From Plazaster borealis (lineage: Eukaryota > Echinodermata > Asteroidea > Forcipulatida > Labidiasteridae): a stretch of 64,000 nt of DNA. Under the pieces are notes generated by a model that worked only from the letters and a program-made list of their open reading frames with translations, was not told the DNA's origin and did no database searches. Below are positions 11,264-23,640 of this stretch, one piece after another. The position numbers and the translations under genes were made by a program. The DNA is taken from positions 5,212,488 to 5,276,487 of the forward strand of contig CM037474.1 of the NCBI GenBank assembly GCA_021014325.1, given 5' to 3'. The stretch's first letter is position 1. Each line of letters opens with the position of its first letter.

Positions 11264-11629
11264 AGGAACTGAACACGTTTGGTAATTGTCAAAGACCAGT
11301 GTTCTCACTTGGTGTATCCCAACATATGCATAAAATAACAAGCCTGTGAAAATTTGGGCTCAATTGGTCATCGAAGTTGCAAGAAAATTATGAAAGAAAA
11401 AACACCCTTGTTGTACAAATTTGTGTGCTTTCAGATAGGAATAAATACTTCTTGCAAGAAGTTTTTATTATTTTAGTGAGAAATTACCTCTTTCTCAAAA
11501 ACTACGTTACTTCAGAGGGAGTCGTTTCTCACAATGTTTTATACTATCAACAGCTCTCCGTTGCTCGTTACCAAGTAAGTTTTTATGCTAATAGATATTT
11601 TGAGTAATTACCAAACATGTACAGTGCCT
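11264..11629 (-). mobile_element. TTAA MITE family X
   Basis: TTAA on both sides (11260-11263, 11630-11633), ends AGGAACTGAACACG and CATGTACAGTGCCT, 366 bp. Colinear with the copy at 9890-10253. Confidence 0.85.
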
Positions 11630-12578
11630 TTAAGAGGAGCTCCAAGGTCAATTTAGTTTTTGTGATCCGCTCATTTCCCAAACGATAGAGTCCTTATGAA
11701 AGTGGAGAAAAAAAATTGCAAATCTCTATCCTCACGTTAAAATGGTGTAAAATGCCACTGTGTTTGGTAACCTTCAAGAGCAATTTGTTGTCAAAATCCA
11801 AAAATGTTCAATGGCGTCACATTTTGAAATAATGTCTGCACATTTTTGTACAGAGAATTTTCAGTTCCTTCCTTCCTGATGATATTAAATCAAAACGGCA
11901 TTGAATTTGAGTTTATGACTGGCGCAATAATTCCTCTTTGGAATGTTGTTTTTGCTGTCCGAGGACATCGTGTTTCAAATTTCGCTCTGAAAAGAGTATC
12001 AAATAAAATGATATTTTATATCATTTTAACATGAGCGTAGAGACTTAAGAAAATAGAATTAGCTGTTGCAAACTGCTTACCAACCAAAAGGACCAGCGGA
12101 CCAAAGTTAATGGTCTGACAATTTTACCCTAGCAGAGTCTTTCTCGAAGGCTAAAAAAACCTACAACAAAAAACCCCAAACATTTTCCCCACTTTCATGA
12201 GGACTCTATCTATTGGAAAATGAGTGCATCACAAAACTAAATTTGCACTTGGAGCCCCTCTTTAAAATTCAATACAGCAGACAAAATAAAACTAATGCAT
12301 GTCCTCATGAAAATATTGCAACGCTATAAACTAAGTTGCATGAAACTTGTTTTTATTCTACAGGGAAAACGTATACAATGAAATTATCTTTTTGGAAGAG
12401 GGGTGGTTCTGACAAAAGCCGTAAGTTTAGGGAGCACTCCTTAGAATGCTTAAACCATCCAAAATAATTCTAATTTCAAATTCCGCCATGCAAAGCCTCA
12501 AAGAAATGTTTTACACATTGGTCTCCCACAAACAAATATCTGAATGTCAAGACTAAGGAACTAGGCGAAACTTAGCAG

Positions 12579-12832
12579 GGCCCAATTTCATGGCTCGCTG
12601 CTTACCGTAAGTAAAGAATCGGCGCTTACGGAAGCAGGGAATTCCGCGCTTACGTCAAGCGTATTTCACAGGTTAGCAGGGAAGTTTAGCTTGTGCGTGT
12701 GCATGTTCCACGTTACTAGGCATTCTTCCCTTACACAGCTGGCACAGAAATTTGTTTGCCCTGTATTAAGTGAGGAATGGTGATCGCAAGCGCAGAATTC
12801 GGCGGGAAGCACAGCCATGAAAATTGGGCCCC
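12579..12832. mobile_element. MITE with GGGCCCAATTT(T)CATGGC ends
   Basis: Starts GGGCCCAATTTCATGGCTCG and ends AGCCATGAAAATTGGGCCC, giving inverted ends of about 20 bp around a 254-bp element. The interior has a TAAGTAAAGAATCGGCGCTT / GGAAGCAGGGAATTCCGCGC type repeat. Related to family V by its ends only. Confidence 0.7.
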
Positions 12833-12839
12833 CAGTTTG

Positions 12840-13925
12840 TACCCAATAAATTATCACAAATAATGTTCACACTAAAAACCGAGTTGGAAGTACTGATAGT
12901 GGTCTTAAAGTTTAAGCCACTTTAATTAAACACAGTGCCAGTTCTTGACATGAACTACACTAGTATTGCAAAACATTGACTCATGACAATGAGGCACTTG
13001 GGCTGGTCCGACTCATGTTAAACTACAGTGGTCAGGCTACGGTTGAATGGAGCGGCTTTGGCTATGGCTCTGGCCATGGCCATTGGCTACAGCTATGGCC
13101 ATTGACTGCGGCCATTGGCTGTGGCTACAACATTCAGGTAATCTGCACACTTTAAAAAGTCAAATTTAAGATTTCTTAAGACCCTTTTAATGTTTACCCT
13201 TAAACAAAATTTAAGACCAAAAATAAGTGAACAAAGCAGGGGAGAAACAGCATGATACCCACTCACACTTTATGTTACTTTTTTACACGCAGCGTAATTC
13301 AGTTCTTTGCGAGCTGATAGGAAAATTCATTACACGCTTCATCCATTTTTTTTAGACCTCAAATAACAGAATTTAATACTTGTTAATGCTTCTTAAGGCC
13401 TTAAATTTGGAAAGTTCAATTTAAGACTTTTTAATACTTTTTAAGGGTCTGCAGAAACCCTGAACATTGAACAATAGGCCTTTCCAGTGATCTGGACACT
13501 CAAAGCCGTCCATTCTGACCTAACTTGTTTGGTCATTTTGAAAGTGAGAATGTCACACCCAATTGTGTATCTATACCAATTACTGCATTTTAGGTCTATC
13601 TCAATAATAAACCATTTGCGAGTTAGATTTGAATAATGTCTGGCACAATGACTTGCTCAGTCACAACTTACCACTTAAATTTAAATTCCTCAGACTATCG
13701 AGACAGTTGCTATGTCACATGATTCGGGGCAAGCTTTTGCGAAAGAGACGGCGCACACCCGTACACAGTTTTGAATGAATGTGTCTGGCACAATGGTATT
13801 AGGGTTTGCTCATCTGAAGATTGCTATACAAAAGCTTGCACCAAACCATTTGACATAGCAACTGTCTCTATAGTCTAAGGAATGCAAATTTAACAGCTGA
13901 CGGTTGTAATAAAGATATTGACAAA
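12840..13925. other. No gene seen; short GGCCATTGGCT repeats
   Basis: Around 13060-13130 a GGCCATTGGCTA-like word recurs four times. The rest is AT-rich sequence without coding signal. Confidence 0.4.
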
Positions 13926-13928
13926 ATA

Positions 13929-14042
13929 GGGAGACCGGCACATTAAACCGGAGGTTGTTGGTTCAAATCCCGCTCTAGTCAATTTTTCTTTGTTCAACCC
14001 CAAATTATTTAAAATTTACCCAGTCAGTTTCCCTTGTGGTTT
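13929..14042 (+). mobile_element. SINE family A, 5'-truncated
   Basis: Carries the second half of the tRNA-like head (GGTTGTTGGTTCAAATCCCG) and the full tail (TCAATTTTTCTTTGTTCAAC, CCCAGTCAGTTTCCCTTGTG). Confidence 0.75.
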
Positions 14043-14529
14043 ACAACTTGAGAACTCAAATTTAAGTGGTAACTTTCGACTAAGCAAGTCATTGTACCAG
14101 ACTTTATTCAAATCTAACTCGCAAATGGCTTTTTCTGACTTGGACTTAATTTGTTTGGTCATTTTGAAATTGAGAATGTTACACCCAATCGAGTATCTGT
14201 CCAAAATACTACATTTAAGTCTATCCCAATTATTTACCTGCATAGATAGACTCATGCATGTTACAGAGCTGCCAACATTTGCATCTTGCCACCAGGGAGA
14301 TTTTGTACCATGATCAGGGAGATTTTTAGTACCGGTATTGCATTCAACACAATGGGGGACAAAGTTTCAATAATCGGGAAGATTTTCAAATTTGTTCATC
14401 AGAACATGGAATGATTGGTTTATTTTCAGGGAACTTTCTGCGGAATCAGGGGAGAGTTGGCAACTCTTGATGTCAACAACAATGATGGAGATTTTTATAT
14501 AGCAAAGGCATCCGCCAATTCTGTGCTCA

Positions 14530-14812
14530 TGAGGCATGAACAATATTACCCAGGTCATCTATTTTGTTTCTCAGACCGTCTCAGCTCCCGAGCTGTCAAG
14601 TACGTAGCGCACCCAGCTAAATCAATCACAAGAACCATCTCTGTCCTCACAGGCACCCCCATTTTACCCCTGGGTGAAGAGAAGCAATTACAGTTAAGTG
14701 TCTTGCTCAAGGACACAAGTGTCATGACCATGATCGAACCCACACCCTGGTGACTTGTTAGCCGCCAGAACTTGAGTCCTGTGCACTAGACCGCTCTGCC
14801 ATGAGGCGCCAT
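14530..14812 (-). mobile_element. tRNA-Leu-like SINE, variant
   Basis: On minus: GCCTCATGGCAGAGCGGTCT, an ACTCAAGTTCTGG anticodon-arm-like block, GGTTCGATC B box, then GACACTTGTGTCCTTGAGCA. The tail (CAAGAACCATCTCTG on plus) is shared with 28545-28670 and differs from the commoner L copies, so this is a subfamily. Confidence 0.7.
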
Positions 14813-14819
14813 ATTATGC

Positions 14820-16185
14820 CTGTCCAATTTTAATTCAGACGTCTCAAATATAGTTGGGGCATGCTAACCTCCCCCCCCCCCCCCCGCAAGGTGCCTTCTC
14901 AACAAGTCATGTATGTAAGCCAAGACATTGTCCCCATCCACGTAGCTGTGTAAACGTGCAGATGCATTTCATTTGTGCCTTCCAACTGCCAGATCAACAT
15001 TGACTTCACGCAAATCGCATCTATTGCCCTAACAGATACCCCCTGGAGTGACTTCATCAAACACAATGCTCTATGATATTTGCCATCCCGATACAGTCAA
15101 TATTTACAAGGCGCGGGAAAAGAATCAAGGAACAAACTCTTGAGGGTTTTTTTTTTTTTAAACCGAGGGAGTTTTCGGCTGAAGTAGGAAAGAGCATTGC
15201 TTCAGGTTGGATGGGGGGGCAAGAATTGTTTCCTGCAAGCTCTTTCGTTGGAATACATGAATGTATCAGTATCTTTCGTTGGATTACATGAATGTATGTT
15301 TAACGACGGAGTGGCTTGTGATAAGAAGTAACTATACATAAACTGTGATTGGCTTGTGATGTTAACAGCCCGAGGTGGAAACGGACGATCCGTAACCTGA
15401 AGAAGTGTCACAAGCTCTGTGTACCGATACTTGCTAGGTTTTTTCCTAGCCACTTGTCCATTTATGACGATACGTCAATACTTTCAGCAACTGGGAATTG
15501 ATTTTTTATTTTTGTTTGAAGAGTACATTCACTCAAATCGACCGGTCTTCTAGAAATCTACATTGAGTTCACCGATGAAATATTCATCAAAACGAGTGAC
15601 ACATTTTGTGTATTTTGTTTGGATTTTTTTTCAATATCTTTGACAGCTCAAGCTTTTTTCTCTATTTTTTTTAATCAGTCACCACTTTGTCAAAAGAGAG
15701 TATTTTAAACACAAATATTTCAAGGGTGATTGGCATTTTTAATTACTTTCACTCTTTTAGAGACCATGGCCAACAGCGGCCGCAAATGACCACAAGATTT
15801 GAACTACTTACTCTCAAAAAAGAGCAAGAGGTCAAAGAAAAAAACAATGAAATTGAATTGACATTTTACAATGTTTCCCATGTTAGCAAAGAATGTTCAA
15901 TTCTAAAACAAACCACTATATTTCTGTTTCATAATAATTTTCCTGACATTTTGTCCTGAAAATAACCGAGTCAAAAATCAACAAGATTAGCAATGTCTGG
16001 GCGTATGGTGATGATTATACAGACATGAATGGTCTTTAAAGGGTTAAACCAAATCTTCATTTGAAAACTAAATACAAAATTTAACCCAAGGTTTTAAAAT
16101 CTTCTCGGAAAATTGTGTGCTTTGTAGTTTGAGATCAATATGTCTGTGGGGGTTCGACTCGTGCGCATTAAGTCTAGGGTCACAA
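14820..16185. other. No gene seen
   Basis: Includes a C run (14870-14885) and a short inverted ATACATGAATGTATC pair near 15255-15295. No frame here has convincing coding character. Confidence 0.4.
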
Positions 16186-16189
16186 ATAA

Positions 16190-16490
16190 ATGGGGCATCG
16201 TGGCCGAGCGGTCTAGGGCAGTGGATTCAAGTTCTATAATACAGAGTGTGGGTTCGAATCCCGGTCTGGTCGGTCGCGACACTTGTGTCCATGCGCAAGG
16301 CACTTTACCATGATTGCTTTTCTCTACCCAGGAGTACAAATGGGTACCGACGAGAGTTCGGGAGTAACCTGTGATGGACTAGCAGCCTGTCCAGGGGGAA
16401 TAGAAATATATTCTCAGCCGTTTAATGCCAATGAAACTGGTATATAAACACAAGCCTGATGAGCCATATTGGCTCGGAACAGACTTTACT
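16190..16490 (+). mobile_element. tRNA-Leu-like SINE, variant
   Basis: GGCATCGTGGCCGAGCGGTC head, GATTCAAGTTCTATAAT arm, GGGTTCGAATCCCGGTC B box, then CGACACTTGTGTCC. Ends near GGCTCGGAACAGACTTTAC. Confidence 0.75.
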
Positions 16491-17830
16491 TTTTACAATT
16501 AACTAATTGCTCCTAAAGGAACCAAAATCACTTTATGGTAATGATACACCCTTTGGTCAGCTTCAAAGATCAGACACCATGGCACATCTTAGCATATTCA
16601 TTTTTCTGTTTATCGCAACAGTTTGGGAACCATTCCAGAGCAACCCTACAACACTAGCAATTTTTAGCTGGTAACCAACGCTTGCAATCAAGCAATTCTT
16701 CCCCCCCCCCCCCCCCCGAGGGAATTTCTTGCCCCACAACAGCTCAATACAAATTAAGCCCAGGTGTCCCAATTCACTCAACAAGCAAACCTTAATTTTA
16801 TAATTGAATAAAGTCTCTTGGTACAGAACGCCTTGTCTTAACACTAGGAATTCATTTAACCTTCACATCTCATTTTAATACAAGACTCTCTACTTTCATC
16901 TGGTCAATGAAGATTTGTTGGGATACGTGCATCAAAGGTAGGGTCAGAGATTGGGTTTTTTGTTGACGTAATGCTCAAGGCAATGAGGATACAATAAAAG
17001 TCACCAATGAAAGTTTCAGCTGAATACAGTGTCTGCTTGCTGAGAAAACAGAATAAAAATGTCCATCCACCCATGTTCAGCGAGGAGACAGCAGGTAATC
17101 GCATCTCTGGCCTTTTTATTACATATTTTTTTTATATAAGAGCAATTAGCCTTTTTAAGATATGATGGACCCTATAGGAGAAAAATGTAGGATTTGGGTG
17201 TATACAGACAAATTTACCCAAACCAAACAGTGTTATAGTAATGTGTCCGCCATATCTCAAAATGGCTTATTGTGTTTAATAGCCAAACCAGAAATTGACC
17301 AATGAGGTCGTAGGCCAATCAACTGGTACACTGCAGTTCACAGTAGAAAAGTAAAGTTCCTAAACAGACACCATGGAAATTTCAATCTCCAAACGTCGCC
17401 TTTAGTCGGTATTTTGGATCTAATGGAAATCTATGCAGACTGACACCATCTTTAGTAGATTGTTGCAACCAGCAACAAAACACCTTGACGGCATTTCTGA
17501 TATAACAAAAACCCAAATATCAAGGGATTTGTCCAAAGAAACCGAGCCCATTAAAGTTATATAAGATTGCATATTGTATCACATCTATAGGTATCTATCA
17601 GGGGCGCAGATTTGTTAACATGTGCATATTTTATAGTTTGAACTGGAAACAAATTTCCAATTCATAGGACCTAAACACGTATCATTTCACACAGTAGACA
17701 TCATTTTTTGAGTGGACATTCATTATGCAATTTACCCATAGGGATTCGTGCCCATGGTGGGGCAGCGCAGTTACGTGCATGACATAGCAAGTGCGCCCTC
17801 TAGTTCTGTTTTTATAACTCTATGCCTTAA
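16491..17830. other. No gene seen; partial MITE
   Basis: Around 16930-17100 is a partial copy of the element at 17831-18271 (AAAGGTAGGGTCAGAGATTGG, AAAGTTTCAGCTGAATACAG). A C run of 16 lies at 16700. Otherwise unrecognised. Confidence 0.45.
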
Positions 17831-18271
17831 AGGTAGGGTCATAGATTGGTTTATGTCAACGTAATGCTTATTTATAGGTACAATTACCAAGAATGATACA
17901 AAAAAAGTCACATGTGAAAGTTTCAGCTGAATACAGTGTCTTCTTGCTGAGAAAACAGCAAAAAAAAACTGTCATGGTATTTTCACAAGAACGTTGAATC
18001 CATCCACGTTTAGCGAGGTGACAGCGGGTACCAACCGCATTTCTGGCCGCAGCATTCGCGAACGGACACGGACCTTCAGAAATCTGAAAAAATGATTCAT
18101 GCATGAATTGTTTCTCAGATTCAAATGTTTTGAGGTGAAAAATTATCCAAACCATATGACTTCAAAGGAAGGGAATCCTTTCTTTTAAAATAGTTTATAC
18201 TATCAACAGCTGCAGTGCTCTTCACCAAGTAAGTTTTTACGGTCAGTATTTACCAATCTATGACCCTACCT
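17831..18271. mobile_element. TTAA-flanked MITE, AGGTAGGGTC-end variant
   Basis: TTAA at 17827-17830. Ends AGGTAGGGTCATAGATTGGT and ACCAATCTATGACCCTACCT are inverted repeats of about 20 bp. The middle shares ACTATCAACAGCTGC and CACCAAGTAAGTTTTTA with families X and Y. The right flank lacks an intact TTAA. Confidence 0.7.
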
Positions 18272-18329
18272 ATGAACTCTTTATATCAAGGGGGCACCAA
18301 AGCAAACACTGGGGGCATGGGAATCTCAT

Positions 18330-18485
18330 TCACGTCCCAATTTCATAGAGCTGCTTAAGCACAAAAAGTAGCTAAGCAAAACAAACGCATGCTAACCAGA
18401 GTAAGGCTACCAGCCAAAATACCATGTTACATGTTCAATTTGTGGCTGATATCCTTCTCATTTCGGCTAAGCAAATTGGGTCCTG
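18330..18485 (+). mobile_element. MITE family V copy
   Basis: CCCAATTTCATAGAGCTGCT at the left, CAAATTGGGTCC at the right, with the internal GCTACCAGCCAAAATACCAT block in common with the other V copies. Confidence 0.65.
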
Positions 18486-18868
18486 GTAACAAGGAATTAC
18501 TCTTAAGATGCTGGCCTTGGAGTTCATGGAGGCAAGAGAGGCTTGCTCCTGTCTTTCTTGAGGTGGTCTATAATCATTGCTGTCTTATTGACGTACCCCT
18601 TCATCAAGACAATCTTTACCTGTGCCTCTTGAAGAAATGAAGATCAAAGCCCGGAAAATATGTTCACTAACCTCAGGTCTGAGTAACATTTCTGACAATA
18701 TACCAGAATAAATTGTGAACGTCTTTAAAAAGTACAAGAAATGGCAATGCATCCAAAAAGGGGTGAGTGAACCACCCAGTGTTTTCATGCAAATTGGTTT
18801 TTTTCTGGAGAGATTAAATACAAAAAAAACTGGCACTATCGGCCAATCATGCCGGACAATGTGAACGG

Positions 18869-19465
18869 TTAAACTGGAAGGTCATCAATGTTCGTACAAA
18901 ACTCCGCAAGGCTTCGCGGCTGCACCGTCTTCCGGGCGCTGAACTCTGGCATGCTCAGTGATCGTTTCGTGGCTTTGTTATTAATGTCGTCGTCGTCCAG
19001 GTTCAACGGAGACACGCGGACGTGGTTGCGCATCCGGCTCAGACTAGTAGTTCTTTTGACAACCCACTCGCTAAGCGTCTCCTCCTGAGGGCGCTCTTGT
19101 ATCACCTGATCCATGACCGCTTTCATGAGCAGCGGCAACTCTTCAACCCTGGGTTCTCTCACTAACAACTCTCTATATCTGTTGATTATTCGTCCTGTTT
19201 CCGCCGACTTCACCTCGCTGCATAATTCCTCGAGCTGCAACATCTGAAGCTGTGGTACGGAGTAATACTTGGGTGGGGCGCTGGCGAGCCAGCTGTAGTC
19301 GGCCACGCCCTGTTTCTTCTTCTTCTCATCTTCCCGTTGCCTTTGAGCGTTCTCGCACTCTTTGATCTGGAATTCCAGTTCCATCATCAGGCATTCTCGA
19401 ACCACGCTCGTCTCATTCTTCTCGGTGAGTTTCAGCTCGTTGCGGAAGAGTGACGTCAGTGGCAT
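18869..19465 (-). CDS. RD3: RD3 / RD3-like protein
   Basis: A 198-aa protein matching the retinal degeneration 3 family, whose vertebrate members are about 195 aa. RD3 binds retinal membrane guanylyl cyclases, suppresses their activity and helps deliver them to the photoreceptor outer segment; an invertebrate homologue may act on other receptor guanylyl cyclases (inference). Seen here: an N-terminus MPLTSLFRNEL like that of RD3/RD3L, a charged helical stretch at residues 24-52, the family block VADYSWLASAPP (54-65), LQLEELC (76-82) and the late RSLSMPEFSAR motif (148-158). I chose the ATG at 19465 because it gives the family N-terminus; the frame upstream enters an intron. The whole coding sequence appears to be one exon. 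It could be RD3 or RD3L; I cannot separate them without a tree. Confidence 0.88.
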   Translation of the reverse strand: MPLTSLFRNELKLTEKNETSVVRECLMMELEFQIKECENAQRQREDEKKKKQGVADYSWLASAPPKYYSVPQLQMLQLEELCSEVKSAETGRIINRYRELLVREPRVEELPLLMKAVMDQVIQERPQEETLSEWVVKRTTSLSRMRNHVRVSPLNLDDDDINNKATKRSLSMPEFSARKTVQPRSLAEFCTNIDDLPV

Positions 19466-19489
19466 ACTCCGGTTAGGATAGAGTCTGTC
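19466..19489 (-). other. 5' UTR part of the RD3 exon, with 3' splice site
   Basis: On the minus strand TTTATTTTCCAAACAG immediately precedes GACAGACTC, a good polypyrimidine-AG acceptor at 19490-19491. The coding exon therefore has 24 bases of leader and at least one upstream non-coding exon, not located here. Confidence 0.7.
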
Positions 19490-19499
19490 CTGTTTGGAA

Positions 19500-20395
19500 A
19501 ATAAATAAACACGCAGTTGGTGACTGTATACATGTATTAATACGTACTGCATACAGCTAGGCCTATGTCTTTAAAAAAACAAATTATCTCTCTTGTTCAT
19601 ATCTTGTGACTCAAATATAAAAACAGTTGGTGATTTGTATAAACAAAAATTTAAAGATATGGATAAGTGCTGGCAAGCTACATTTTTTCTGGTGTTTATC
19701 CTTTGATGAAAAGACTGATACTTGTGTATTAATACTTGTAGATTGTGTCATCATTTAACTAGCTGATAAGTACAATATTGTTCTTAGCATGGAAAATCAC
19801 ATTGCCATAATTTCATGATTTGCACACAACTTGTTAATAAGCAAACAATTTGGTTAAGCAATATTTCCCGCCTAATTAGAACATACATTTTAGAAGAAAT
19901 ATTAGCAAACAGCCATTTAATTAAATGGGTAGGCCTATTGGCTACAATCAGGAAATTGTCTGTAATCGTCTACTCTGCCGGTCATCAAATATTACAGAAA
20001 ATTTCCGATTATCCTGGAAATGAAAGAAAAAACCACAAGTTTCTTGATGACTTTCAAAGCTGTGCGGAGTTACAAGTTCCATCCATCCACAACTTCAAAA
20101 GAATCATTAAATGTTAAGGATAGGCCTATCCAGGTATGAAAGTTGTATAAATTCTCTATTGATTTCCCTTTGTGTTCTTTGTTACTTTATTTGGTTTGGT
20201 TAAATTGGAATTATAATTATTTTCTGACTGGCAAAATTTAATAATCAGACTTCAATATTCTTGGAAGTTTCCCTCCGATCCACTCATTTTAATAATAGCA
20301 CACCTATTTATCAATAAGGTACTCAAGGCGCTTGAACAAACAGAAACATTTTAAGACAGGTTTTTGAATTGTTTGAATTATGAGACCTTATATTT
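19500..20395. other. Upstream of RD3; nothing recognised
   Basis: Probably intron of the RD3 transcription unit. AT-rich, without recognisable repeats or a promoter motif I would defend. Confidence 0.4.
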
Positions 20396-20399
20396 ATGT

Positions 20400-20665
20400 A
20401 GCACCTTATAAGGGTTTACAAGGTGAAGTGGCGCATTCAGCTGCCACTGCCAGAAACACCGGTGCGAACCCCTTCTCTTTTACGTGCAACACACGGGACC
20501 TACGGCTTTACGTCCCATCCGAAGGACGAAGCAATAATGGTTAAGTGTCTTGCTTAAGGACACAAGTGTCAAGACCAGGACTCGAACCCACACTCTGCTG
20601 ATCAGAAACACCAGAGCTTGAGTTTGGTGTTCTTATCCGATCGCCCATGACACGCCACATAATAT
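20400..20665 (-). mobile_element. tRNA-Leu-like SINE, family L
   Basis: Minus-strand head ending at about 20655 (GTGTCATGGGCGATCGGAT), B box near 20580, and the conserved ACGTAAAGCCGTAGGTCCCG-type block on plus at 20495-20520. 5' and 3' ends approximate. Confidence 0.75.
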
Positions 20666-20856
20666 ATTTATAAGCGCTTATTCCCAGATCTAAGCGCTTA
20701 ACAAACAAATACATGTACAAAGGCAATATCTGAAACAGAACAATGCAAAAAAACATTCGGTTATGCAACAAAGAAGAGTTTTTAACAATTTCTTGAAGAT
20801 GATGAGAGATGGTGCTTCCCTAATGGTTGAGGGAAGAGCGTTCCACAAACCGTGGC

Positions 20857-20995
20857 CCTGCTTAGCAGAAATGAACAGGATACCAGTCACAAATTGTACA
20901 TGTGACATGGTATTTTGGCTGGTAACCCTGTTCTGGTAAGCATTATTTTGTTGTGCTTAGGTACTTTTTGTGCTTAAGCAGCTTTATGAAATTGG
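20857..20995 (+). mobile_element. MITE family V fragment
   Basis: Shares CAGGATACCAGTCACA, TACATGTGACATGGTATTTT, GGCTGGTAACCCTG and GCAGCTTTATGAAATTGG with other V copies. The left end is missing. Confidence 0.65.
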
Positions 20996-21309
20996 TTCCT
21001 GGTGTGATCAGTATGGAATCTGAGGGCTTGATCATGAACATTTCAGTTATAATAACAGAGGATTTCATAAAGCACCTTTGCCCAGGAATACAAAGCGCGT
21101 ATAAGAAGACGATTGAAGAGGTGATTTTTAAAGATCGTTCTGAAAATTGAAAATGGAGACAATGTTCCTCAGAGCTTGTGGAAGATCATTTCGGGGCTTT
21201 GGGGAAGAAGAAACCATCTCCCCAGCAGACGTTATGAATGATTCTGCAGATAAATGATTTGGGCAGATGATTTCCTTGTCTGAATTTTTTTGTTCAACCC
21301 TCTTCTGTT

Positions 21310-21990
21310 TGTTGCGCTTAAGCTTTTTTTTAAATTAGGCTACCGTGCTCGTAAACTGTGCGTTTTACTTGCCCCTATATAGGAAGTTTTGGTAGCCAAG
21401 TTTTTAAACACAGTCATAAATGTATCTTTCTGATGTATTAATGGTAGTGATCACAACCAGTTTGATGGTCGAATGAGGTTAGATTCACAAACTAAAAAAT
21501 AAATTAACACATTTTTAAAAAGTTACTCACATCTGAAAAGTAATGGTCAAATAAAGTTACACTCACACACTCAAAATCAAATTAACACATTTTAAAAACT
21601 TATTATTCACATCTGAAAAGGAAGAAATACATATATGTATGAGCATTTTTAAGTAGGTCGCACAGTTTGTAGTAGCCCACAGGGCAAGTTGAGAAGTGGT
21701 GTTTACTTGCCCGTAGTAGTTTTTACTAGACAATGTACGCCGGGTTAGTGTTAAGGGCGAGCTCTGTATACATATACAGCATTATTAATATTATTATAGA
21801 TATAACACAAGGATATTTGATATTGAAATTGGATTGACATTGATGATGATGCACAGCAAGACCATCCAGCGAAACATTTAAAAATACCTTCTGAGCCTTG
21901 TGTTTCACCTTGACATTTAACAATCTACATTTCAATATAAAGAGCCCCAAATCATCCTGTCTAAGCAGTTGAAAAACAAGATCGACTGAC
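21310..21990 (+). repeat. Diverged duplication, copy 1 (empty MITE site)
   Basis: Matches 22680-23640 over several blocks: CTGTGCGTTTTACTTGC, TGTATCTTTCTGATGTATTA, CACACTCAAAA, AGTTGAGAAGTGG, TTTTTACTAGACAATGTA and GCACAGCAAGACCATC. At 21438-21441 this copy has one TTAA where copy 2 carries a 368-bp MITE. Confidence 0.8.
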
Positions 21991-22679
21991 AACAAAAACA
22001 AACGTGATCTTAAAATGAAAAGATATTTATGTACATTGTGTCTCCGTTTTGCTCACTAGATCATGAGGCAAGAGGAAAGTTACAAGCATCTAATAATAAT
22101 AATAATAATACAATAATTTTTTTAAACCACTTAATATTGCCTTCCCAATGCAGGAGGCCTCTGAGAGTTTTACATAAAAAGAAGAACAAATACAAAATAT
22201 TAAACAATTCCCACGAACAAAAATGACAAGAAATCTAAAATGGGGGCAACATTCATAAAAACAACAACAATCACGAAGTTAATAATGATCAACAGATTTG
22301 TGTAAAAAAAAAAAAAATGTTTACACCCAAGAAATGTTTTGGATTATTACCCAGTTTGGATAATGATAGGTTTACAATTAGTTAACAATTTTTGTAAACC
22401 ACATACATTGAATCAGATTATGAGTTATTTTTATCTTACTTCTTGCGAGAGTTTACTCCAAGCAATTTGCCGTTTCCAGCCAGGAAACCTGCCTACTCTA
22501 GCTCACAAAATAACATTCCAAGGTCCACCTTTAGAAATCCATCATTCAGTTCAGAACAATTGCCTCATTCTTGACAAATATTAGACGAGCCAACAAACAC
22601 GCACGCACGTGATATATTTCTCTAAACCATGATTCTGATGGCATATCTACATCGGGCAAATTTAAAGAGAGGTTTAGGC

Positions 22680-23640
22680 TTTGCGCTTCAGCTTTTTGCA
22701 AAGTTGCCCACCGGGCTAGTGGACTGTGCGTTTTACTTGCTCCCCCCCCCCCCAGGACGTTTGAGTAGCCCAGATTTTAAACGTGTATTGTCATAAATGT
22801 ATCTTTCTGATGTATTAAAGGCACTGTACACGTTTGGTAATTACTCAAAATATATATTAGCATAAAAACTGACTTGGTAACAAACAACAGAGAGCTGTTG
22901 ATAGTATAAAACATTGTGAGAAATGACTCCCTCTGAAGTAACGTAGTTTTTGAGAAAGAGGTAATTTCTCACTAAAATAATAAAAGACTTCTTGCAAGAA
23001 GCCTTTTATTCCTATCTGAAAGCACACAAATTTGTACAACAAGGGTGTTTTTTCTTTCATCACTTTCTTGCAACTTCGATGACCGATTGAGCCCAAATTT
23101 TCACAGGCTTGTTATTTCATGCATATATTGGGATACACCAAGTGAGAACACTGGTCTTTGACAATTACAAAACGTGTTCAGTGCCTTTAATGGTTGCAAT
23201 CACAACCTGTTTAATGGTCAAATGAAGTTACATTCACACACTCAAAACAAAAATGAACACATTACATCTGAAAAGGAATGGTCAAAAGAAGTTATAGATT
23301 TACACACTCAAATTTTTTTTTTTTACACATTTTTTAAAATTAATGATTAAATATTCACATCTGAAAAGGAAGAAATATAAGCACTTTAAACAAGTACTTT
23401 GGACAGTTTTTAGTAGCCCAAAGAGCAAGTTGAGAAGTGGCGTTTACTAGCCCGTAGCAGTTTTTACTAGACAATGTAGGCCCGGCTAGTGTTAAGGGCG
23501 AGCTCTGTAAACATAGCATTATTTTTAATATTATTATTATCATAATAACACAAGAAGACTTGATACTGAAATTAGATTGCCTTTGATGATGATGTACAGC
23601 AAGACCATCAAGCAAAAACATTTAAAAATACCTCCTGATC
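22680..23640 (+). repeat. Diverged duplication, copy 2 (filled MITE site)
   Basis: Second copy of the 21310-21990 unit, with an X-family MITE inserted at 22819-23186. A partial third copy of the AGTTGAGAAGTGG... block follows at about 23660-23815. Confidence 0.8.
22819..23186 (+). mobile_element. TTAA MITE family X (reference copy, 368 bp)
   Basis: Ends AGGCACTGTACACGTTTGGT and GTGTTCAGTGCCT, TTAA at 22815-22818 and 23187-23190. Exact boundaries are confirmed by the empty site at 21438-21441. No reading frame resembling a transposase, so it is non-autonomous. Confidence 0.92.

Noticed and set aside
14415..14753. 112-codon plus-strand reading frame
   Set aside because: Most of it is antisense to a tRNA-Leu-like SINE.
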